Shown one piece after another: positions 1 to 8,600 of a DNA stretch of 64,000 bases. The stretch comes from Fretibacterium fastidiosum (lineage in GTDB: Bacteria > Synergistota > Synergistia > Synergistales > Aminobacteriaceae), in the NCBI RefSeq assembly GCF_964642095.1, contig NZ_OZ209244.1:1612001-1676000 (forward strand). Reading direction: 5' to 3'. Each line of letters begins with the position of its first letter. Position 1 is the stretch's first letter. The notes under the pieces are model-generated. The model made no database searches. It was given only the letters and a program-made list of their open reading frames with translations, and was not told where the DNA came from. Made by a program: the position numbers and the translations under genes.

Positions 1-104
1 GCCTTGCCACGACTCAGATCTACCTCACGGTCAGCGCCTCCTGGATGAAGGAGAGCTACGCGGCGGCCCACCCCAGGGCCCACGTCGGCACGGACGAGGG
101 ATGA
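1..104 (+). CDS. Tyrosine recombinase XerC/XerD-type, C-terminal end (partial)
   Basis: Only the last 33 codons are inside the window; the gene begins upstream. Read from base 3 it gives ATTQIYLTVS, then KESYAAAHPRA and a stop at 102-104. This matches the C-terminus of Xer recombinases, where the Tyr of TTQIY is normally the catalytic nucleophile and the final helix ends in a (Y/F)xxAHPRA motif. Xer enzymes resolve chromosome dimers at dif. Its position just before hslV is the same as codV (xerC) in Bacillus subtilis, which supports the assignment. XerC cannot be told from XerD on this fragment. Confidence 0.85.
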   Translation, partial: LATTQIYLTVSASWMKESYAAAHPRAHVGTDEG

Positions 105-169
105 GCCGCACGGCCGATGGCCTGTGTCGAAACGGGGCGAAACGGATGGCTTGGCATTTTTCTGAAAGG

Positions 170-712
170 ATGATCACGCTGTTTACGGGAACGACGATTG
201 TCTGCGTTCGGGATGGAGCGCGGGTCGCCATGGCGGGGGACGGCCAGGTGACGCTTGGGAGTCAGATCATCAAGTCCGGGGCGCGCAAGGTGCGTCCGCT
301 GCTGGGGGGAAAGATACTGACGGGGTTCGCCGGCAGCACGGCGGACGCCATGACGCTTTTGGAACGTTTTGAGAACTGCCTGGAGCAGGAGAAGGGCGAC
401 CTGATGAAGGGGGCCGTGAAGCTGGTGCGCGAGTGGCGCATGGACAAGGCGCTGCGCCGGCTCGAGGCCATGATGCTAGCGGCGGACAGGAGCATGACGC
501 TGCTTTTGAGCGGAGCGGGGGACATCCTGGAGCCGGAGGGCGACGTGGCCTCCATCGGGTCCGGGTCCGGCTACGCGCTGGCGGCGGGGCGGGCGCTGCG
601 GGAGGCCACGGACTGGAGCCCGGATCGCATCGCGCGCCGCGCCATCGAGCTGGCCTCCGAGATCTGCATCTACACGGACAGCGTCGTGACCCTGGAGGTG
701 CTTGGAGAATGA
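170..712 (+). CDS. hslV: ATP-dependent protease peptidase subunit HslV (ClpQ)
   Basis: Proteolytic subunit of the cytoplasmic HslUV protease. The protein from this start is 180 aa, the usual family length. It begins MITLFTG and then TTIVCVRDG; family knowledge places the catalytic N-terminal Thr at the first T of TTIV after removal of a short propeptide. AMAGDGQVTLG and GFAGSTADA are typical HslV blocks. The frame is open further upstream to an ATG at 101 that overlaps the xer stop (ATGA), and another ATG lies at 146; I chose 170 because the longer versions add 8-23 residues with no family counterpart, although no well-spaced Shine-Dalgarno decides it. It overlaps hslU by ATGA at 709-712, so the two are translationally coupled. 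Confidence 0.93.
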   Translation: MITLFTGTTIVCVRDGARVAMAGDGQVTLGSQIIKSGARKVRPLLGGKILTGFAGSTADAMTLLERFENCLEQEKGDLMKGAVKLVREWRMDKALRRLEAMMLAADRSMTLLLSGAGDILEPEGDVASIGSGSGYALAAGRALREATDWSPDRIARRAIELASEICIYTDSVVTLEVLGE

Positions 713-2115
713 GCGGGCTGAATTCTGCGCTGACGCCCTCGCGGATCATCGAGTACCTGAACCGCTACATCGTGGGACAGGACAAAGCCAAGCGGGCCGT
801 GGCCATCGCGCTGAGGAACCGCCTGCGTCGGCGGGCGCTGCCCCCGGAGATGGCGCACGAGATCATGCCGAAGAACATCCTGATGGTGGGGCCGACGGGG
901 GTGGGCAAGACGGAGATCGCCCGCCGCCTGGCGACGCTTTCCGACGCGCCCTTCATCAAGGTGGAAGCCACGAAGTTCACCGAGGTGGGCTACGTGGGCC
1001 GCGACGTGGAGACCATCATTCGCGACCTGATGGAGTTCGGCGTCGCCATGGTGCGCAGGCGGATGCTGGAGACGATGCAGGCCCCCGCCCTGGAGCGGGC
1101 GGAGCAGAGGCTGCTGGACGCGATGCTCCCCAAAAAGGAGCGCAGGTTCTCCGTGCCGGACCTCATGAAGGCCTTTGGGGCCTCCCAGGAGGAGGCCGCC
1201 GAGGAGGACCGGGAGGAAGAGGGGCAGGCCGAGGAGAACACCAGGACGCGCGCTCGCCTGCTGGAGATGCTCAGGGCAGGCAGGCTGGACGACCGGGAGG
1301 TGGACGTCGAAGTGACGGACGCCGTGACGGCGATCCCCGTCATGGGGGCTTCGGGCATGGACAGCATGGGCGTCAACATCAGCGAGATGCTGAGCGGGAT
1401 CCTGCCGAAGCGCTCCAGGAAGCGCCACATGAAGGTGAAGGAGGCGCTGCGCATCCTCCAGTCCGAGGAGGCGGAGAAGCTCATCGACAAGGAGACGCTG
1501 GCGCGGGAGGCACTCGAGATCGTTCAGGAGGGCGGCATCGTGTTCCTGGACGAGCTGGACAAGGTGGTGGTCCGGGGCGGCAGCACGGGCCCGGACGTGA
1601 GTCGCGAGGGCGTGCAGCGCGACCTCCTGCCCATCGTGGAGGGCAGCGTCGTCCAGACGCGCTACGGTCCCGTCAAGACGGACCACATCCTCTTCATCGC
1701 GGCGGGCGCCTTCAGCGGAGTGAAGCCGTCGGACCTCATCCCGGAGCTGCAGGGGCGGTTCCCCATCCGCGTGGAGCTGGAGCCCCTGAGCTGGGAGAAC
1801 CTGCAGCAGATACTGACGGAGCCGGAGAACAGCCTCATCCGCCAGTACACGGCCCTCATCTCTACGGAGGGCACGGAGCTGGTCTTCACGGAGGAGGCAA
1901 CGGCGGAGATCGCCAAGCTCTCCAGCAAGATGAATGCCGAGATGGAGGACATCGGGGCCCGGCGGCTGCACACGATGATGGAGCAGCTGCTGGAGGAGAT
2001 CAGCTTCAGCGTCTGCGACCGGAGCCCCGAACGGATCGAGATCACCGCGGACCTCGTGCGCGAGCGCCTCGCCCCCCTCGTGGAGAACCGGGACATACGG
2101 CGTTATCTCCTGTGA
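709..2115 (+). CDS. hslU: ATP-dependent protease ATPase subunit HslU (ClpY)
   Basis: AAA+ unfoldase that feeds substrates into HslV. 468 aa, normal length. It opens with LTPSRIIEYLNRYIVGQDKAKRAVAIA-type sequence (positions 8-34), has the Walker A GPTGVGKT at residues 61-68, an acidic variable I-domain around residues 120-230 (EEAAEEDREEEG region), and the Walker B GIVFLDELDK near residue 275. The extreme C-terminus ends in RRYLL, comparable to the hydrophobic tail that HslU inserts between HslV subunits. The start ATG at 709 has GGAG four bases upstream and overlaps the hslV stop. Followed by a 210-base gap containing the codY promoter. Confidence 0.96.
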   Translation: MSGLNSALTPSRIIEYLNRYIVGQDKAKRAVAIALRNRLRRRALPPEMAHEIMPKNILMVGPTGVGKTEIARRLATLSDAPFIKVEATKFTEVGYVGRDVETIIRDLMEFGVAMVRRRMLETMQAPALERAEQRLLDAMLPKKERRFSVPDLMKAFGASQEEAAEEDREEEGQAEENTRTRARLLEMLRAGRLDDREVDVEVTDAVTAIPVMGASGMDSMGVNISEMLSGILPKRSRKRHMKVKEALRILQSEEAEKLIDKETLAREALEIVQEGGIVFLDELDKVVVRGGSTGPDVSREGVQRDLLPIVEGSVVQTRYGPVKTDHILFIAAGAFSGVKPSDLIPELQGRFPIRVELEPLSWENLQQILTEPENSLIRQYTALISTEGTELVFTEEATAEIAKLSSKMNAEMEDIGARRLHTMMEQLLEEISFSVCDRSPERIEITADLVRERLAPLVENRDIRRYLL

Positions 2116-2163
2116 TCCCCCTGGTCTTGAGGCAAATTTGGGTTAAAGTTCTCTTTAATTGTG

Positions 2164-2192
2164 TTGAATTGTTGTGAAATTATTGTTATACT
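2164..2192 (+). promoter_or_regulatory. Sigma-70-type promoter of codY
   Basis: TTGAAT at 2164-2169, a 17-base spacer and TATACT at 2187-2192. It sits in an AT-rich island between hslU and codY. A 15-base AATT...AATT motif at 2167-2181 lies inside the spacer and resembles a CodY box (see findings). Confidence 0.7.
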
Positions 2193-2325
2193 GTAGCAAA
2201 AGGACAGCAGGCGGGCGAATCACAGCGTGCGGCATCGCGTGTCGCATTGGCCCTGCTTCTAAGTCTTGACGCAGCGGATGGCCGTGCGGTTCTTCCGCCG
2301 GCTGATCCTCAGGAGGAATGCAACA

Positions 2326-3252
2326 ATGGCAAAAAGAACTGAAAAGCGGCGTGGAACGAGGAAAGTGGAGGCTGAGGGGACGGTGGATATCCTGAACGGA
2401 ACCTCCGTCACGGAGAGCGGGTGGGAAGCGGGGCCCTGTTCGGAAGCGGTGACGAAGGCGATGGAGGACATCCTCGAGAAGACGCGGCAGGTGGGGCGGG
2501 CACTGCAGAATCGCCGGGAGGGGGATCTCCTGGACTACGACAGGTTGGCCCGCCTCCTGTCCGAATTCTCTACGGCCAACGTCTACATCGTGGACAAGAT
2601 CGGCAACCTGCTGGGGCACAACTGGCTTCCGGACTACGAGTCCAAGGCCCTGTCGGCAAGTATGAAGAACGGCGTCATGCCGGAGGAGTTCGTGGTCCGA
2701 ATGAACCGGTGCAGGGACTCCGAGGTCCACGACGAGGACGCCTTCCTGTTCGATGACGACTACGCGGGCGAGCGGCCGGAGAAGCACCTGATGTACGTCC
2801 CCATCATCGGCGCTGCGGCGGAGCGGCTGGGGACGGTGCTGCTGGTCCGTTTCCGCGCCCCCTTCCTGCTTCGGGACCTCCTGCTGGCGGAGTACCTGGG
2901 CACGCTGGTGGGCATCGAGATTCTGAACGAGCGCAACCGGACGATCGAGGAGCGCTCCCGCGACCGCATTGCCGTGCAGATGGCGATGCGGGCCCTCTCC
3001 TACTCCGAGGTGGCCTCCATGAAGCACATCCTGGCGGAGATCGACGGGCTCGAGGGGGTCGCCATCGCGAGCAAGGTGGCGGACCGCGTGGGGGTGACGC
3101 GCAGCGTCATCGTCAACGCGCTTCGCAAGCTGGAGAGCGCGGGGCTCATCGAGAGCCGCAGCCTGGGGATGAAGGGCACCTACATCAAGGTGCTGAGCCC
3201 TCTCTTCGTGGAGGAGCTGGGCGTGGCCACCTCCCCCCGCGTGCTGTACTGA
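2326..3252 (+). CDS. codY: GTP- and branched-chain amino acid-sensing global regulator CodY
   Basis: 308 aa. The C-terminal winged helix contains GVTRSVIVNALRKLESAG followed by IESRSLGMKGTYIKVL, the nearly invariant CodY DNA-binding segment. The middle carries the GAF ligand domain (VYIVDKIGNLLGH, then VPIIGAAAERLGTVLLVRF). The start ATG at 2326 has AGGAGG nine bases upstream (2311-2316); the frame is open to 2266 but without such a site. Compared with the 259-aa B. subtilis protein it has about 45 extra N-terminal residues, basic then acidic, of unknown role. CodY represses nutrient-scavenging and motility genes when BCAA and GTP are high. It follows hslVU and precedes flgB, the same order as in Bacillus. 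Confidence 0.95.
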   Translation: MAKRTEKRRGTRKVEAEGTVDILNGTSVTESGWEAGPCSEAVTKAMEDILEKTRQVGRALQNRREGDLLDYDRLARLLSEFSTANVYIVDKIGNLLGHNWLPDYESKALSASMKNGVMPEEFVVRMNRCRDSEVHDEDAFLFDDDYAGERPEKHLMYVPIIGAAAERLGTVLLVRFRAPFLLRDLLLAEYLGTLVGIEILNERNRTIEERSRDRIAVQMAMRALSYSEVASMKHILAEIDGLEGVAIASKVADRVGVTRSVIVNALRKLESAGLIESRSLGMKGTYIKVLSPLFVEELGVATSPRVLY

Positions 3253-3307
3253 AGGGGACGTGGAACGCTTCGTGGTGTATAATGAAGCGAAGGGAGAGGT
3301 GAGGACC

Positions 3308-3709
3308 GTGCTGGGAGATTACACTTGGAGCGTCGTGGAGAAGGAGACGGAGTGCCTTGCGGAGCGCTTCAAGGCGGTGACGAGGAACGTGGCGAACGCC
3401 AACACGCCGGGCTACGCCCGCCGGAACGTCTCCTTTGAGGACCAGATGCGCGAGGTCATGGAGAACGGCAGAAAGCTGCACATGACGGTGACGGATGCGG
3501 GACACATCCCGTCTCGCCCCCTGCGCATGTCGGACGTCAGGGCCTCGGAGATCAGGGTGTCGGACGAAATCTACCGCCTGGACGGGAACAACGTGGACCC
3601 GGAGCGCGAGATGGCCGTGCTGTCGGAGACCCGCATGATGTACGGGGCGATGATGCGCGTTGCCGCGGGCAAGACGGCGCTCTTGAAGTCTGTCATCGCG
3701 GGCCGCTAG
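3308..3709 (+). CDS. flgB: Flagellar basal-body rod protein FlgB
   Basis: 133 aa from a GTG at 3308, preceded by a purine-rich ribosome site GGGAGAGGTGAGG (3292-3304). The frame is open to an ATG at 3260, but that would swallow this site. The N-terminal helix contains RNVANANTPGYARRNVSFE, the rod/hook family signature (ANxxTPGY), and the C-terminal helix MAVLSETRMMYGAMMR is typical of FlgB. It forms the proximal rod in the periplasm, exported by the flagellar type III apparatus. A TATAAT at 3278-3283 may be a -10 element but no good -35 is visible. flgC follows after 16 bases. Confidence 0.93.
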   Translation: MLGDYTWSVVEKETECLAERFKAVTRNVANANTPGYARRNVSFEDQMREVMENGRKLHMTVTDAGHIPSRPLRMSDVRASEIRVSDEIYRLDGNNVDPEREMAVLSETRMMYGAMMRVAAGKTALLKSVIAGR

Positions 3710-3725
3710 AGGGAGGCGTTCCTGG

Positions 3726-4145
3726 ATGAAGGTCTTTGACAGCATGGAGGTTGCGGGCAGCGCCCTGACGGCCCATCGTCTGTGGATGGACACGATCTCC
3801 TCCAACCTGGCGAACATCAACACGACCCGCACGCTGAGCGGCGGGCCCTATAAGCGGCGCGTGCCCGTCTTCGCGGAGATGCTGGACAGGACCATCGGGG
3901 GCTACCGCGACATCGGCGGCGTGCGCGTCACGGCCATCACCGAGGACCGGACGGCCCCGCGGATGACCTATCAGCCGGACCACCCGGATGCGGACAAGGA
4001 CGGCTACGTGGCCTATCCCAACGTCAACCTGGTGCGGGAGATGACGGACATGCTGGTGGCCAGCCGTGCCTATGAGGCAAACCTCTCCGTCGTCACCACG
4101 GCGCGCGAGATGTGGAACGGCGCCCTGGAGGTCATGAGGGCCTAA
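3726..4145 (+). CDS. flgC: Flagellar basal-body rod protein FlgC
   Basis: 139 aa, the usual length. N-terminus MKVFDSMEVAGSALTAHRLW followed by DTISSNLANINTTRT, the rod protein signature, and C-terminus EMTDMLVASRAYEANLSVV, the conserved FlgC/FlgG-type ending that packs as a coiled coil against the N-terminal helix. AGGGAGG at 3709-3716 serves as ribosome site. Exported rod component, partner of FlgB. In Bacillus the next gene would be fliE; here transcription meets a strong hairpin at 4173-4198 and a convergent unrelated gene, so the rest of the flagellar set must lie elsewhere. Confidence 0.93.
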   Translation: MKVFDSMEVAGSALTAHRLWMDTISSNLANINTTRTLSGGPYKRRVPVFAEMLDRTIGGYRDIGGVRVTAITEDRTAPRMTYQPDHPDADKDGYVAYPNVNLVREMTDMLVASRAYEANLSVVTTAREMWNGALEVMRA

Positions 4146-4172
4146 CCCTGCCCAAAAAACCTGAAGAACCGA

Positions 4173-4198
4173 TCAGCCCCGACGAGAGTCGGGGCTGA
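4173..4198. terminator. Hairpin terminator between flgC and vapD (convergent)
   Basis: Perfect 11-bp stem TCAGCCCCGAC / GTCGGGGCTGA with a GAGA tetraloop. It lies 27 bases after the flgC stop and 28 bases beyond the stop of the opposite-strand gene. The U-tract is weak on the plus strand (GTTTGT), and an A-run at 4154-4159 gives a T-run for the minus strand, so it may act in both directions. Confidence 0.7.
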
Positions 4199-4225
4199 CG
4201 TTTGTCCTCGAAGCCTGCTCCAGCC

Positions 4226-4522
4226 CTACGCCAGTCCCTTGACGACGTCGGTAAAGTCCGACCAGTCCTCGACCTTAAAAGCCCGGATGTCGCGCACGGA
4301 ATTTTTGAACCACTCAATCCTTGAAAGCGCGTTGATCGCCTTATACACGGCGGTAAGGTTATCCCCGTCCTTCATGGAGAGATAGACGCTGCCCTGTGTC
4401 CACTCAAAGCCCGCTTTTTTGAGCTCTTCATTGATCTCCTGATAGGCCCCGTTGTAGGGATCCCCATAATTTTTCTTGAGTTCCGCAACCTTCAGGTCAA
4501 ACGCGATCGCGTACACGCTCAT
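4226..4522 (-). CDS. vapD: VapD-like endoribonuclease (Cas2-related fold)
   Basis: 98 aa. The sequence begins MSVYAIAFDLKVAELKKNYG, then IQGS-type WTQGSVYLSMKDG, and ends WFKNSVRDIRAFKVEDWSDFT, all characteristic of the virulence-associated VapD family. Characterised members (for example from Helicobacter and Haemophilus) are small dimeric ribonucleases that resemble Cas2. AAGGAGG lies a few bases upstream of the ATG on the minus strand, and a TG-A-TAAAAT extended -10 is visible at 4566-4574. No vapX antitoxin and no cas gene is adjacent, so it stands alone as a one-gene unit between convergent flgC and a metabolic gene. Confidence 0.88.
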   Translation of the reverse strand: MSVYAIAFDLKVAELKKNYGDPYNGAYQEINEELKKAGFEWTQGSVYLSMKDGDNLTAVYKAINALSRIEWFKNSVRDIRAFKVEDWSDFTDVVKGLA

Positions 4523-4622
4523 CCCTCCTTCGGAGTTTCAATGTTGCGGCGGCCTCTCCAGGATCATTTTATCACAAACAATCGCGGACCCAGCGGCCGA
4601 ACCTCTTTCCGACCGCTCGGCG

Positions 4623-5486
4623 CTACCGTTCGTAGTGCTTGATCAGCGTCTGAGTCCCCATGTCCCCGAACCCGTCGCGGGCCAGCTCTCCGTAGTCCTC
4701 CGTCACCTGAGCCAGGACCTCCAGGTGCAGGCGGCTCTGCGCCGCCTCCTCCGAGGCCAGCGTCAGGTCCTTCAGGAAGTGCTTGAGGAAGAAGCTCGGC
4801 TGGAAGTCGTTCGCCGCGATTTTTGGCCAGCAGGCGTCCAGCTGCCTGCTGGCCGCTGCACCGGTGGACAGGGACTTCAGCAGCACTTCGAGGTCCAGCC
4901 CCTTGGCCCGTGCGTAGGCGATGGCCTCACACACGCCGGAGAGCGTCCCTGCGATCATGATCTGGTTCGTCAGCTTCGCGTGTTGGCCGCAACCCGCCTT
5001 GCCCTGGTAGTTGACGTTGGCGCCCATGGCGCGGAACAGGGGCATGCAGGCCTCGTAGTCCGCCCTGTCGCCTCCCGCCAGGATGGAGAGCGTCCCGTCC
5101 CGCGCCCCCGTCTCGCCGCCGGTCACGGGGGCGTCCATCACCCGGAAGCCGCGCTTCGTGCCCTCGGCGTAGAGCCGTTCGGCCAGCGTCGGGCTGCTGG
5201 TGGTCATGTCGATGAGGCAGGCGCCCCGTTCCGCGCTGTCCAGGACGTTCCCGGCCCCGAAGTAGACCTCCTCCACGTCGCGGGGGAAGCCCACCATCGT
5301 GATGACCTCGCTGCAGCCCTTGACGCACTCTGCGATGGAGCTGCCGAAGGCCGCGCCCTCCGCGATCACGTCGGCGACCTTCGCCCTGTCCCGCGCGAAG
5401 ATGCGGAGCTCAAAGCCCGCCTTCATCAGGTTGCGCACCATGGACTTCCCCATGATGCCCACGCCGATAAAACCCACTTTTCGCAA
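4623..5486 (-). CDS. NAD(P)-dependent beta-hydroxyacid dehydrogenase (GarR/MmsB family)
   Basis: 287 aa cytosolic oxidoreductase of the 3-hydroxyisobutyrate / tartronate semialdehyde reductase family. The Rossmann motif GFIGVGIMG is at residues 5-13, the substrate loop DAPVTGGETGA at 118-128, and the catalytic Lys lies in KLTNQ at 171-175. The C-terminal helical domain (from about 165) is complete. The substrate cannot be fixed from sequence: 2-hydroxy-3-oxopropionate reductase and 3-hydroxyisobutyrate dehydrogenase are both possible. It is divergent from mfd with about 200 bases between and has no pathway neighbours that narrow the role. Confidence 0.85.
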   Translation of the reverse strand: MRKVGFIGVGIMGKSMVRNLMKAGFELRIFARDRAKVADVIAEGAAFGSSIAECVKGCSEVITMVGFPRDVEEVYFGAGNVLDSAERGACLIDMTTSSPTLAERLYAEGTKRGFRVMDAPVTGGETGARDGTLSILAGGDRADYEACMPLFRAMGANVNYQGKAGCGQHAKLTNQIMIAGTLSGVCEAIAYARAKGLDLEVLLKSLSTGAAASRQLDACWPKIAANDFQPSFFLKHFLKDLTLASEEAAQSRLHLEVLAQVTEDYGELARDGFGDMGTQTLIKHYER

Positions 5487-5689
5487 TGTGATACCCCCTT
5501 TGGAATGCGATCCGCGGGGCCGCCCGCACGACGGCCTCAGCCCCTGTCGTGATCAGGTCTTCATCATAGCACAAACGGCCGCCGCGCTCCAAAACGTCCA
5601 AACTCCGCGGGCATTTTGCCGGAGGACAGGATAAAATAAGAACCATCGGTCGCCTGGGCGGCTGGAACTTTGGAGCGGAGGGATTGCCT

Positions 5690-8600
5690 GTGAGGAAGAG
5701 ACGTCCTGTGCTGGGGAACCTGGAGGAGGCCGGTGCCCTGTGGCGAAGCGGCGGAGCGGTGCTGGACCGCGCGGGAGGGGCAGCGCGCGCCTGGATGTGT
5801 CCCGCGGGGCGGACCCTCGCGGTGCTTCCGGACCTGCGGCAGGCCTCGGAGCTGGTCGCGGACAGTCGGGCCCTGTTCCCGGACCGGCCGGCCATGCTGC
5901 TGTCCGAGCTTCCCCTCACCTCCCAGTCCGTCAACAGCCGTCCCCTGCTGCTGGAGCGGGGCGAGACGATCCGTCGCTGGGCGGCGGAGGGCGGCGTGCT
6001 GGCCGCCACGCCCGGCGCGCTGATGGCCCCCTGCCTCCTGGGGGAGTCGGAGCTATCCGTCCGTAGGGGAGAGGACTACGCCAGGGACCGCCTCGCCGCC
6101 TGGCTGGAGCGCAACGGATACCAGCGGACGGACCTCGTGTGGTCGCCGGGGCAGTACGTCCTTCGCGGCTTCATCATGGATGTCTTCGACCCCGCCCACG
6201 CCCTGCCCCTGCGCTTTGAGTTCTTCGACGAGAACCTCGACCGCATCGCGGCGTTTCACCCCTCCACGCAGAAGAGCGCCGCGGAGCTGGAGGACGTGAG
6301 CCTCCACGGCATGGCCACGGCGACGGAAGGCGTCCCTGCGGAGATGCTGCCCGATGACGCGCGAATCCTCCTCTTCGACCCCCAGAAGTTGGAGGCCCAG
6401 GCGATCTCCTTCCACTGGCTCTGGCAGGAGCTGTCGGCAGGGGCGGAGGGGAAGGTCGTCAAGGACTGGGGGGAGATCATCAAGGTGCTGGCCCGGCTGC
6501 CGCACCTCAGGATCACGGACGCCGCGGAGGCCGCGGACGCCGAGCTGGACGTCCGCCCCCTGCCCCCCTTCAAGGGGGACTTGAACGCGGTCCTGCGCCT
6601 GTGCCGGGACTTTGAATCCCAGGGCTGCCGCGTCGCGGCCCTCACGACGAACCCCCGTTTCCTGGACCGGGGAAAAGGGCCCTTCAGCGTCCTGGGGGAT
6701 GGGCTTGAGCTCCGGGAGGCCCCCCTGACGTCGGGCTTCGAGGATCGCTCGTCCGTTCGGGCCTTCATCTCCGACCGGGAGCTCTCCGGCGTCTCCGCCT
6801 CCGGCACGACCTCGGAATGGCGCGCTCCCGTAGAGTGGCGGGACCGCCTCTCCGAGGGGCAACTCGTCGTCCACGAGGACTACGGCGTCGGAGCCTTTCG
6901 CGGCATCCGTGAGGTGGTCACTGCCGGCGTGACCTCGGACGCCCTGATCGTCGAGTTCGCGGACGATCAGCGCCTGCTCGTCCCCGTCCTGCAGGCCCAC
7001 AGGCTGACGCCTCTCGCAGAGCACGAGAACGAGGAGACGCAGCTGGACTCGCTGCGCGGCACCCGCTGGCGAAAGAGCGTGGAGAAGGACAAAGAGCGCG
7101 CCAGGGAGGAGGCGAAGGCGCTCCTCGAGATCTACGCGCGCCGCGAGCTGGAGAGGCAGGAGCCCTTTGCCGCGCCGGAGGAGCTCTACGACGACTTCGT
7201 CCGTGCCTTCCCCTTCAACGAGACGGCGGATCAGCTCCGTGCGACGGCGGAGATCATGGCGGACCTGTCGAGCCGCTTCCCCATGGACCGCCTGCTGGTG
7301 GGGGACGTGGGCTTCGGCAAGACGGAGGTGGCTCTGCGCGCCGCCTTCCGCGTCGTGGCGTCGGGCCGTCAGGTCTGCGTCCTGGCACCGACCACGATCC
7401 TGGCACAGCAGCACTTCTCCACCTTCCAGTCACGGCTTGCGGGCTTCCCCGTCAGCGTGGGGCTGCTCTCGCGCTTCGTGTCACGGAAGGAGGCTGCCGC
7501 GACGCTGGCCCGCGCGGAGGCGGGGGAGGTGGACGTCGTCATCGGCACGCACAAGCTGCTGCAGAAGGGCGTACGCTTTAAGGACCTGGGGCTTTTGGTC
7601 ATCGACGAGGAGCACCGCTTCGGCGTCATGCACAAGGAGGGGCTGAAGCGCGCCTACGGCGCCGTGGACATCCTGAGCCTCTCCGCCACGCCCATCCCCC
7701 GCACCCTGGCCATGGCCCTGAGGGGGCTGCGCAGCATCTCGGTCCTCTCGACCCCGCCGGAGGACCGCCTGCCCGTGACGACCTTCGCCGGCCCCTGGCA
7801 GGCGCCCCTGGTGCGCAAGGCCGTGGCCTATGAGCTGAACCGCGGCGGACAGGTCTATTTCGTGGTGAACCGAATCTCGCGGATGGAGGAGCAGGCCCGC
7901 ACGCTCTCGGCCTTCTTCCCCGAGGCGAAAGTCCAGATCGCCCACGGCCAGATGGCGGGGCGCGAGCTGGAGCGCACGATGATGGACTTCTACGCCGGAA
8001 AGATCGACGTCCTGGTGGCGACCACCATCATCGAGAGCGGCCTGGACGTGGGGCGGGCCAACACCATCATCGTGGACGACTCCCAGGAGCTGGGGCTGGC
8101 TCAGATGTACCAGCTGCGCGGGCGCGTGGGCCGGCGGGGCGAAAACGCCTTCGCCTACTTCTTCTACCCGGACCGGGAGGTTCTGCCGCGGGAGACGGCG
8201 GACCGGCTGGAGGCCATCTCCACCATGACGGACCTGGGGTCGGGCTACGCCATCGCCCGGCGCGACCTGGACATCCGGGGCGGCGGGGAGATCGGGGGCA
8301 CCAGCCAGCACGGAAGCGCCAGGAGCGGCAGTTTCCACGTGTTCTACAGGATGCTGGAGCAGGAGCTTCGCCGTCTGCGCGGCGAGGAGACGAGGATGAC
8401 GGACCTCAGCTTCGATCATGGTGGCTCCGTCCCCACGTTCTACATCCCCCAGGAGGACGTGCGCGTGACGATCTACCGCCGGCTGCTCCAAACGGTGGGG
8501 CTGGACGAGCTGGCTGCCCTGATGGAGGAGGTCCGCGACCGCTTCGGCGCGCCGCCCAGGGAGGTGCGCCTCCTGGCGGCGATGACGGCCCTGCGCAACT

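Noticed and set aside
433..700. Long plus-strand frames over hslV (to 702-2177 and before the hslU start)
   Set aside because: They are frame shadows of hslV and hslU with Ala/Gly/Arg-rich products and no family match.
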